The position numbers and the translations under genes were made by a program. A DNA stretch of 64,000 bases from JAZKBN01 sp040388605 (GTDB taxonomy: Bacteria; Bacteroidota; Bacteroidia; Cytophagales; Flexibacteraceae). Below are positions 54,704-61,841 of this stretch, in pieces (the stretch's first letter is position 1; each line of letters begins with the position of its first letter). A model generated the notes under the pieces. That model made no database searches. It was not told the DNA's origin and was given only the letters and a program-made list of their open reading frames with translations. The stretch covers positions 1 to 64,000 of the forward strand of contig JAZKBN010000013.1 in assembly GCA_040388605.1 (NCBI GenBank), written 5' to 3'.

Positions 54704-55348
54704 CTATTCCGGGCGGTGCGGATCTTCGGGCAGGCGGCAGAAGTGGTAAGAGAGTTTTATGATGAACAGGTAAAAACCGAAATTGGAGAGGGTGGCAACC
54801 CTTATTTCGTTTCGAGCTTTTATGTAGTTTTCAGAGTTGAGTTCACTTACAGGGAATTTGAAAATTGAATCGAGCCTGACTACATAACCCTGCTTATAAC
54901 CTGAATCTTCAGGTAGCGGAGGCAAATACAGGAAATTACTTAGTAATTGCTTTTTCAGGTTTTCAATATGCAGCTTCGCCGCCGAAGGATTTAAATTACC
55001 CATTCGCTCAACCCAATCTTCAACCGTATAAACTACAGCCATAAGACACTCCTTTTCAGTAAATCTTTTATTGCTCGCTTCTAAATCGCAGGTATTGCTG
55101 ATTATTATTGCCGGACCGTAATCTTTGCCATAAGCTTTAGTCAGATGACTATAATCCTGCGGCTGCCTTATTGAAAACAGCAAATCACCCTGGAGCCAAA
55201 AATCCGGCGTGTCCCATATATAAAAATCTGTATAGTCAATATTTCCCCTGTCTGTTTGAAACTGGGCCAAAGCTTTACTTAATCTGTCCTTATCGGCTGT
55301 GCGCAAATAATCAGGAAGCAGATTTTTAATTTTTTCAATTGAAAACAT
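54704..55348 (-). CDS. Unknown protein of a two-gene unit (larger partner)
   Basis: 214 residues. I do not recognise the family. GPAIIISNTCDLEASNKRF resembles the conserved [IV]ISxTCD strand-turn seen in small uncharacterised bacterial proteins, possibly a metal or nucleotide site, but I cannot name it. It lies 6 bp downstream of a 100-residue gene on the same strand; the tight pairing suggests a functional unit such as a toxin-antitoxin or defence pair, which is inference only. Confidence 0.55.
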   Translation of the reverse strand: MFSIEKIKNLLPDYLRTADKDRLSKALAQFQTDRGNIDYTDFYIWDTPDFWLQGDLLFSIRQPQDYSHLTKAYGKDYGPAIIISNTCDLEASNKRFTEKECLMAVVYTVEDWVERMGNLNPSAAKLHIENLKKQLLSNFLYLPPLPEDSGYKQGYVVRLDSIFKFPVSELNSENYIKARNEIRVATLSNFGFYLFIIKLSYHFCRLPEDPHRPE

Positions 55349-55354
55349 GCTTTA

Positions 55355-55657
55355 TTATTCCATCCAGGGAAACATGGGAGTGCTTGATCGGGAAGCTTTT
55401 TCTGCCTTATACATTGCCTCCTCAAACTCCGCAGGCAGGTAGTAAGCATCTTTAAACATATCGTTTGCGAGCGCAATTATATCAAGCTGGTTGTTATTCC
55501 AGGGGTAATGCGGGGCAACCATATCAACCTGCTCTGCTGCTGCTTCAGTTTCCGGGGCAATGTCGCCTGGTTTTAATTCATCGGGGATATTGTTTTGATG
55601 CAAGGCTGTAGGCATTATTGGTGAAATCAGGCTGATTACTTTGCAAAGGGCTTTCAT
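55355..55657 (-). CDS. Unknown small acidic protein of a two-gene unit
   Basis: 100 residues, Glu/Ala/Pro-rich, with PHYPWNNNQLDIIALANDMF and the ending STPMFPWME. No domain recognised. It may be a partner of the downstream 214-residue protein. A -7 element (55729-55736) lies about 70 bp upstream and an inverted repeat (CAGTAA/TTACTG, 55683-55699) in its leader. Confidence 0.5.
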   Translation of the reverse strand: MKALCKVISLISPIMPTALHQNNIPDELKPGDIAPETEAAAEQVDMVAPHYPWNNNQLDIIALANDMFKDAYYLPAEFEEAMYKAEKASRSSTPMFPWME

Positions 55658-55728
55658 AGTTATAGCTTCAGGCCTATAAAATCAGTAATGTTTTTACTGC
55701 TCTTATGTAAATATCGGCAATTATGCGG

Positions 55729-55736
55729 CAAAAGTA
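55729..55736 (-). promoter_or_regulatory. Putative promoter -7 element of the unknown pair
   Basis: TACTTTTG on the minus strand, exact TAnnTTTG. No TTG at the usual spacing. Confidence 0.4.
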
Positions 55737-55768
55737 AAGCTGTTTATTTAAACGGTTCTGCAGAATAC

Positions 55769-55794
55769 AACAAAGGCCCTTTCGGGCCTTTGTT
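55769..55794 (-). terminator. Hairpin at the end of dksA
   Basis: Perfect 11-bp stem (AACAAAGGCCC, 55769-55779 with 55784-55794), 4-nt loop, overlapping the last base region of the dksA stop codon. The T tract after it is short and broken. Confidence 0.65.
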
Positions 55795-56174
55795 TAATTA
55801 CGTTTTGTTTTTGCTTCCAGGGTGTGCTGGGTATGGGGCACAAGGCGAAGACGTTCTTTGGGTATCAGGTGTCCTGTATCTATGCATACGCCATAGCTGC
55901 CGTTCTTTATACGGATTAGCGCGTATTCCATTTGTTGCAGGAATTTCTGTAAACGGGCGGCCATATTACTCAGGTTTTCCTTTTCAGCTGTATCTGCCCC
56001 GTCTTCCAATACTTTAAGGCTGCTGGCGGTATTTTCGGTTCCGCTGTCGTTGCGGCGGCTGAGGGTTTCCTTCAGCATGGCCAGTTCACGGCGGGCGTTT
56101 TCAATTTTTTCCTTCAGCAGTACGTCGAACTCTTTAAGCTCCTCGTCTGAATATCGTTGCTTAACTTCTACCAT
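55794..56174 (-). CDS. TraR/DksA family protein with degenerate zinc finger
   Basis: 126 residues from the ATG at 56174 (MVEVKQRYSDEELKEFDVLL). A long coiled coil (about 10-85) ends at an acidic DGADTAEKEN, then NGSYGVCIDTGHLIPKERLR. Of the four cysteines of the classical DksA zinc finger only Cys97 remains, the others being Thr, His or absent. DksA binds the secondary channel of RNA polymerase and works with ppGpp in the stringent response. The Cys-poor form is common in this phylum. A -7 element lies at 56260. Confidence 0.8.
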   Translation of the reverse strand: MVEVKQRYSDEELKEFDVLLKEKIENARRELAMLKETLSRRNDSGTENTASSLKVLEDGADTAEKENLSNMAARLQKFLQQMEYALIRIKNGSYGVCIDTGHLIPKERLRLVPHTQHTLEAKTKRN

Positions 56175-56259
56175 AGTACTAAACCGATTATTAATTGTGT
56201 TGTGCAAATGCCGTTGCCGACAAATTCAATGAATAAACATATTGTTGCTATTCAAGGGG

Positions 56260-56267
56260 CAAAGGTA
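56260..56267 (-). promoter_or_regulatory. Putative promoter -7 element of the DksA gene
   Basis: TACCTTTG on the minus strand, exact TAnnTTTG; the nearest TTG is 15 bp upstream, shorter than the usual 19-21. Confidence 0.4.
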
Positions 56268-56420
56268 TGAATTATTATTTCACAAAATGTGCCATTCTCC
56301 TATTAAAACGTAGGTAAATGTTAACAATTGTTTATGTTTATACCGAATTCAGGGAAAAGGTAACATTAAATCACTTTTCCGACTAATTGATATAAGTTGC
56401 ATAAATACATAACATATTTA

Positions 56421-56437
56421 GCTGAACAGTGTTCAGC
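56421..56437. promoter_or_regulatory. Palindromic operator for the TetR gene
   Basis: GCTGAACAGTGTTCAGC: perfect 8-bp arms around one base. It overlaps the -33 region of the promoter of the TetR gene 34 bp downstream, the classic layout for TetR autorepression. Confidence 0.75.
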
Positions 56438-56462
56438 CATTTAATCAGTATATTTATATTTG
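56432..56462 (+). promoter_or_regulatory. Promoter of the TetR gene
   Basis: TATATTTG at 56455-56462 with a 20-bp spacer to TTC at 56432-56434 (one base off TTG). Confidence 0.5.
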
Positions 56463-56470
56463 CCTGTTTT

Positions 56471-57094
56471 ATGGGAATTGCCGAAAGAAAAGAACGCGAG
56501 CGCCGCGAGATGCGTAACCTCATACTTGAAACAGCAACCGCTATGTTTCTTGAAGACGGTTTCGAGAAAACGAGCCTGCGGGCCATTGCCGAACGCATAC
56601 AGTACAGCCCCGCCACCATTTACCTGTACTTTAAAGATAAAGACGAGCTTTTTTGCGAAATTCAGCACCGTGGCTTTGCCCTCTTCCTCGAAGTTTTTAA
56701 AAGCCTGGCCAACCAGCCCAAACCTTTGGAGCGCCTGCGCGCCCTCGCCGATGCTTACATGCGTTTCGCGCTTGAAAACCCCGGCTATTATGATCTTATG
56801 TTCATCATGCGTGCGCCCATGAAAGCCTTCCATAACAGCCCCGACCCCTGGAACGAAGGCAAGGCCAGCTATGAATACCTGAAAGCCACCATACAGGCCT
56901 GCGCCGAGGCCGGTTACCGACTGCGAATAGATTTGGAGTCGGCGGCGCTTATGGCCTGGAGCACCTGCCACGGCGTAGTGGCCCTGCGCGTGCGCGACCG
57001 ATTGAAAGGCATACCCGATGAAGATCTCAATTACATGATATCGCGCATTATGGACCAGCTGGCTGTAAGCCTCTTTGAGAATGCCCTTGACTGA
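56471..57094 (+). CDS. TetR/AcrR family transcriptional regulator
   Basis: 207 residues from the ATG at 56471; the frame can be opened from a GTG at 56429 but that lies in the operator. The HTH near 15-60 is clear (LRAIAERIQYSPATIYLYFK). The C-terminal ligand-binding half is of the type with FALENPGYYDLMFIM. TetR proteins bind palindromes and release them when a small molecule binds. The ligand and targets are unknown; the next gene on the same strand starts 45 bp later and may be a target. Confidence 0.85.
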   Translation: MGIAERKERERREMRNLILETATAMFLEDGFEKTSLRAIAERIQYSPATIYLYFKDKDELFCEIQHRGFALFLEVFKSLANQPKPLERLRALADAYMRFALENPGYYDLMFIMRAPMKAFHNSPDPWNEGKASYEYLKATIQACAEAGYRLRIDLESAALMAWSTCHGVVALRVRDRLKGIPDEDLNYMISRIMDQLAVSLFENALD

Positions 57095-57139
57095 TGCTTA
57101 ATTAATTTATTCAACTCTACAGAAACCATTAAAACTCTT

Positions 57140-60100
57140 ATGCTGAGAATTTTATCTTTATTAATACTGCTTACATCAGGTTTTTGCTGCCATTCTGCCG
57201 ATGCGTTTTATGCAGCCAAGCCTGCTTCTAAGGCATTGGCTATGCTCAATCAAAGAGCCATGGCCGCTTCGGTTCCCGTTAAAAATACGGCAGATAATTT
57301 CACCGGTTCCAAAAACATCGGTAAAAATGCATCCCTGCTGTTTATTGAAAACAAGGGCCAAATAATAAACAGCAACCACAAGCCGATGCCTGAAATCCTT
57401 TTTTCGGCCAAAAGCGGGGGGCTTGGGGTTTATGTAACCAACAATGCCATTCATTACGTTTTCAGCAAAACAGAAGGTAAGCCCAAGGCCGCTTTAATAA
57501 ACAACGGTACCCGGGCCTCAGACCTTGACGAACGCCTGCGTGAGTTTGAAAACCTGCGAACAGGCACCTGCCGCATGAGCCTTGAATTGCAGGGCGCAAA
57601 CATGAACCCCCGGGTGCTGAATGAGCAGCCCAATGCCTATTACGAAAACTATTACCTGCCCCAATGCCCTAAGGGCATTAAAGCCCAAGCTTTTGAAAGA
57701 ATCAGGATTAAGAACGTGTACCCGGGCATAGACTGGGTTATCTACAGCAACGGGCAGGGCCTTAAATATGATTTTATGCTCAGCCCCGGCGCCGATGCGG
57801 CGCAAATAAAGCTCCGCGTAAAAGATGCCGATACCGAAATTAACACATCGGGCGAGCTGCTAATGAAAACTGTGCTGGGCGAGATTAAAGAGCACAAGCC
57901 GGTAAGCATGCAGGGAGGCAAAAATTTAGAAACCGCTTTCATTAAAAACCGGGACGGCAGCTTCGGCTTTCAGGTTACAGGGGCGGTGCGGAACCGGGCA
58001 TTGGTTATTGACCCTACCGTAGATTGGTCTACCTATTACAGCGGTTCATGGGATTCTGCAGAAGGCGTGGATACCGATGCCGAAGGGAATGTTTATTTCG
58101 TCGGCGTGGTTATAGGTAATGATTTCCCTGTGCTTGCTGCCTTCCAGACATCTCATTACGGCTTCCAGAATCCTTATCTTGTAAAAATGAGCCCGGCGGG
58201 CACACCGCTTTGGGCAACCTATTATGGCGGCAGCGATACTGATTGGGGCGTTTGCTGCACTGTGGATGCAGGCGGCGGCGTTTATTTCTCGGGCCAGACA
58301 AATTCTTACGATTTCCCGGTAGCCAACGCCCTGCAAAGCACCTACGCCGGCAACAGCGATGCCTACATTGTTAAATTCAACACCAACGGAGCTCGTGTTT
58401 GGGCTACCTTTTACGGCGGAAGCGCCCGCGACTACGGCACAACCTGCACGGCAGATGCCTATGGCAATGTTTACCTTTCAGGGCGTACAGGTTCAGAACC
58501 TTTATCATTAAACCGGGCTTTTCAAAGTATTTACGGGGGCGGAGAAAGTGATGCTTTCCTGGTTAAATTCAGCGGTGCAGGCTCTAAGATTTGGGCTACT
58601 TACTACGGCGGCAGCGGCGATGAAAGCACTATGGAATGCACCACCGACCGCGAAGGCAATGTATTTATGACAGGCTATACCACATCAGCTGATTTACCGC
58701 TTTTTAACTCGCTCCAGGATTCTGCAAGAGGCTATATGGATGCTTATATTGCTAAATTCGACAGCACAGGCAACAGGCTTTGGGCCTCCAGGTTTGGCGG
58801 CAGCGGATATGAAATACCTCATTGCTGCAGCACCGATGTGGCCGGTAATGTTTTCTTTGCCGGGGTAACAGATTCGCCCGACTTTCCGGTACAAAACGCC
58901 TTTCAATCAAAGCACGGCGGCTTAGACGATGCTTTCCTTATGAAGCTCAACGGCGACGGGCTTGTACAGTGGGCCACATATTACGGCGGTTCTCAAAATG
59001 AGCATTTCCGCGGCTGCGGTTCAGATTCGGCAGGGAATATATTTGTTGCCGGCATGGCCAGTGACAGCACGCCCGTGTTTAACGCTTTCCAAATCAGGTA
59101 CGCCGGTAAATACGATGCTTTTGCTGCCAAATTTACAGGCGGCGGCAACCGCCTTTGGGCCACCTATTTTGGCGGAGACAGCCTTGAATCAGATATAAGC
59201 TGCACTGTTGACCTGCACGGAAACTTAATAATGACCGGTTGTACCGAATCTCCGAATTTACCTGTAAGAAATGCCTTTCGAGAAACACACATTGACTACC
59301 AGAACACTTTCGCAGCTAAATTCTATGATTGCAGCATACCCTTTACAGGCAACATATCACTTAGCGGCCCCGGGGCTTTATGCAGCGGCGGCTCTTTAAC
59401 GCTTACATCGCCGGCGGCAAGGGGTAACCTTTGGAGCAACGGCGATACCACCCGGAGCATTACCGTGAATGAAGCCGGGCAATACCAATTGAGCATAGTA
59501 AGCGGAAGGTGCACCACAGAGCCCTCGAACCCGGTAATTGTTACTTTAAATGCCAATTCCGCAACCGCAGTAACAGATTCCTTTTGCCTTGGCACAGCCT
59601 ATAATTTCGAAGGCCGATTGCTGCAAACGCCCGGCACCTATTACTATACAGGCACCAATATTGCCGGCTGCGACAGTTTAATAACCCTTACCCTGCTGCA
59701 ATCAATTATGCCCCCGGTACCTGTAATTCAGTTTCGTAACGACACCCTGTTTACCGACTCACCCGGCATAAGCTACCAATGGCTGAATGAAAACGGGCCA
59801 ATAGACAGCGCCGACAGCAGCTTTTATGTGCCGCAGGTTGCGGGCGAATACAGGCTTGTTATAACCAATGCCTCAGGGTGTAAAAATGAATCTTTGCCCT
59901 ATTTAGCGGCAGGCGCACAGGCACAGGCTGTATCGGCTGCCGGGTGGCGCATTTACCCTAACCCGGCCGGGAGCACCCTTTCCATATCGGGTATGGCTTA
60001 TGGTACGCAGGTTTATATTCAAACCCCGCTTGCCCAAACCGTTTTCAGCGGCGCTTACGATGGCAAGAGCCTTAATATAGAGCACCTGCCTGCCGGGCTC

Positions 60101-60169
60101 TACTTCTTAAGTACCGAGGGCAGCGGCATGACCCGCTTTGTAAAATCAGGAGCGGTAACAACCAGGTAA
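57140..60169 (+). CDS. T9SS-secreted SBBP-repeat propeller protein
   Basis: 1009 residues. Signal peptide (MLRILSLLILLTSGFCCHSA). An N-terminal domain (about 60-290, beginning FIENKGQIINSNHKPMPEIL) is of the DUF7948 type often found before SBBP repeats. Seven SBBP-like repeats follow (LWATYYGGSDTDWG, VWATFYGGSARDYG, IWATYYGGSGDEST and others). After them are an Ig-like module (LCSGGSLTLTSP), a second beta module (DSFCLGTAYNFEGRLLQTPG) and a type A T9SS domain (IYPNPAGSTLSISGMAYGTQ). A surface protein of unknown ligand. It follows the TetR gene by 45 bp. Confidence 0.85.
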   Translation: MLRILSLLILLTSGFCCHSADAFYAAKPASKALAMLNQRAMAASVPVKNTADNFTGSKNIGKNASLLFIENKGQIINSNHKPMPEILFSAKSGGLGVYVTNNAIHYVFSKTEGKPKAALINNGTRASDLDERLREFENLRTGTCRMSLELQGANMNPRVLNEQPNAYYENYYLPQCPKGIKAQAFERIRIKNVYPGIDWVIYSNGQGLKYDFMLSPGADAAQIKLRVKDADTEINTSGELLMKTVLGEIKEHKPVSMQGGKNLETAFIKNRDGSFGFQVTGAVRNRALVIDPTVDWSTYYSGSWDSAEGVDTDAEGNVYFVGVVIGNDFPVLAAFQTSHYGFQNPYLVKMSPAGTPLWATYYGGSDTDWGVCCTVDAGGGVYFSGQTNSYDFPVANALQSTYAGNSDAYIVKFNTNGARVWATFYGGSARDYGTTCTADAYGNVYLSGRTGSEPLSLNRAFQSIYGGGESDAFLVKFSGAGSKIWATYYGGSGDESTMECTTDREGNVFMTGYTTSADLPLFNSLQDSARGYMDAYIAKFDSTGNRLWASRFGGSGYEIPHCCSTDVAGNVFFAGVTDSPDFPVQNAFQSKHGGLDDAFLMKLNGDGLVQWATYYGGSQNEHFRGCGSDSAGNIFVAGMASDSTPVFNAFQIRYAGKYDAFAAKFTGGGNRLWATYFGGDSLESDISCTVDLHGNLIMTGCTESPNLPVRNAFRETHIDYQNTFAAKFYDCSIPFTGNISLSGPGALCSGGSLTLTSPAARGNLWSNGDTTRSITVNEAGQYQLSIVSGRCTTEPSNPVIVTLNANSATAVTDSFCLGTAYNFEGRLLQTPGTYYYTGTNIAGCDSLITLTLLQSIMPPVPVIQFRNDTLFTDSPGISYQWLNENGPIDSADSSFYVPQVAGEYRLVITNASGCKNESLPYLAAGAQAQAVSAAGWRIYPNPAGSTLSISGMAYGTQVYIQTPLAQTVFSGAYDGKSLNIEHLPAGLYFLSTEGSGMTRFVKSGAVTTR

Positions 60170-60185
60170 CTAAGCCGTATTTGCA

Positions 60186-60228
60186 ACAGGGGCCGCTGCG
60201 TGAACTCGCCGGGGCCCCTGTTTCTTTT
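60186..60228 (+). terminator. Terminator between convergent T9SS genes
   Basis: 9-bp stem (ACAGGGGCC 60186-60194 with GGCCCCTGT 60213-60221) and a TTCTTTT tail. It serves the SBBP gene. Confidence 0.75.
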
Positions 60229-60241
60229 GTGGCGCTGCTCT

Positions 60242-61672
60242 TTACTCAAGGGCAATTTTACCCGTACTCAACCCGGCAGCCGTAGTAAAGCTATACATAT
60301 ACAGGCCCGGACCCAGGCTGCTTACATTCACTTTTTCGCCGGGGGAAACATGCTGCTGCAATACCCGAAAACCTGAGGCCGAATACAGCAGCAATTCACC
60401 CTGCTCTATGGCGTCCAGGCTCAAAAATTGGCTTGCCGGGTTTGGGTAAGGAGTTATGGGCGTATGCGCGCTGATTAACGGCTGAAGCCCTGTGATTTCA
60501 AAAATCTTCTTTTTCATAAAGTACAGGTCTGAAATCTTGTGCTCACCGAAATTACCGATAAAAACGGCGCTGTCGGTACCGGTAAACAATGCTTCGCTCA
60601 GAATAATTTTATTCCTGCCTTTTGCCAGTGTATCGGTCTGCAGAAACTGACCCTGTGGGCTTATAGTAAATAAAACGCTTGCCGCATCTGTAAGAATATT
60701 TACAAGTACATTGCCTGAAGGCAGCGCATGCATAAATTCGCCATAACCCGGCAATTGTATTTCCCATACAATCTCACCTGCAGGTGTGTGCCTGCCTAAA
60801 TACCACTGAAAATCACGCGGCGGTAAATACGGGCTGCCGAAAACATATACATTACCGTCAGGCGCAGCTTTCGAAACGGAATAGTTAACCCCGTTTCGGT
60901 AAAGATTTGGGTAATAAAAGTTATTGAGTCTTATTTGGTTGCCGTAATTATCTGTTACAAGATTTATCATATCCTGCGCATCTGTGCCCCCGAAAAGAAA
61001 GCCGCCGCCCGGCAGGGGTTCTATGTTTCTTAAATCGGTGCAGTTTGAATAGATGTTACGGGTAATTTCATTGCCTTCGGCATTCAGGAATATTGAAGCT
61101 CCGCTTACAAGAACCGGCCTGTAAAGAGAATCGCCGGCGCCGGCCGCTAATACAGATCTGCCGTCGGGGTACATATACATATCAAATACGGTGTACCCGT
61201 AGGTATCATGTAAATCTTTTTCCCAGATTATTGTACCTGTTTGTGTAAGCTTAATAACCTGGATTCTGCCCATTCCAACGCTGTCGGTATCTGAATAACG
61301 GGCCGTAAAATGAACGGTTAAAGCAGCCAGCAGGTTTCCGTCGGGGCAAAGCTTTAAGCTGTATGCCTTTCCCCCGTAACCGGCATTTCGGGCCAGGTTT
61401 ATGCTGCCTACAGAATCGCCGTTATTGTTAAAATGAATGATGCTGAACACATAATGGCTCGGGTTTGTATATGATAACGTACTTGTAAGCGCCATATAAC
61501 CATCGGCCACCTTTACCATTGATGCAGGGCAGCTTATGCCGTTCCAATTGTATATTTTCTCATTGGTTGCACCCCGGTTATATGCCTGCCGGGAACTTTG
61601 GCCATGCAGAAGCGCAGGGCAGTAAATAATCAGCAATAAGGAGGCAAGCGAATACAGTATTATCTTTTTCAT
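60242..61672 (-). CDS. T9SS-secreted protein with type A sorting domain
   Basis: 476 residues from the ATG at 61672; the longer frame from 61786 adds 38 residues before the signal peptide (MKKIILYSLASLLLIIYCPA). The body is beta-rich with propeller-like strands (MVKVADGYMALTSTLSYTNP, PDGNLLAALTVHF) but no family I can name. The C-terminus is a type A T9SS domain (YPNPASQFLSLDAIEQGE, ending STGKIALE). It follows, on the same strand, the type B CTD gene after a terminator. Confidence 0.75.
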   Translation of the reverse strand: MKKIILYSLASLLLIIYCPALLHGQSSRQAYNRGATNEKIYNWNGISCPASMVKVADGYMALTSTLSYTNPSHYVFSIIHFNNNGDSVGSINLARNAGYGGKAYSLKLCPDGNLLAALTVHFTARYSDTDSVGMGRIQVIKLTQTGTIIWEKDLHDTYGYTVFDMYMYPDGRSVLAAGAGDSLYRPVLVSGASIFLNAEGNEITRNIYSNCTDLRNIEPLPGGGFLFGGTDAQDMINLVTDNYGNQIRLNNFYYPNLYRNGVNYSVSKAAPDGNVYVFGSPYLPPRDFQWYLGRHTPAGEIVWEIQLPGYGEFMHALPSGNVLVNILTDAASVLFTISPQGQFLQTDTLAKGRNKIILSEALFTGTDSAVFIGNFGEHKISDLYFMKKKIFEITGLQPLISAHTPITPYPNPASQFLSLDAIEQGELLLYSASGFRVLQQHVSPGEKVNVSSLGPGLYMYSFTTAAGLSTGKIALE

Positions 61673-61769
61673 AAGAGCAGGCTTTAAAAACGATGGGTTA
61701 TACTGCATTAAACGTGTATGGCCGGGTTTTCCCCCGCGGGATAAACAAAATGGACAAAAGCTAAAATAA

Positions 61770-61813
61770 AACACCCTTGCCGGCAAGGTGTAATGCCTGC
61801 ATGCAAGGGTGTT
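61770..61813 (-). terminator. Terminator after the type B CTD gene
   Basis: 11-bp perfect stem (AACACCCTTGC 61770-61780 with 61803-61813), on the minus strand followed by TTATTTT. It closes the 61842-64000 gene. Confidence 0.75.
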
Positions 61814-61841
61814 AATTGGGTTCTGCTGTTAAAGCCTCTGC

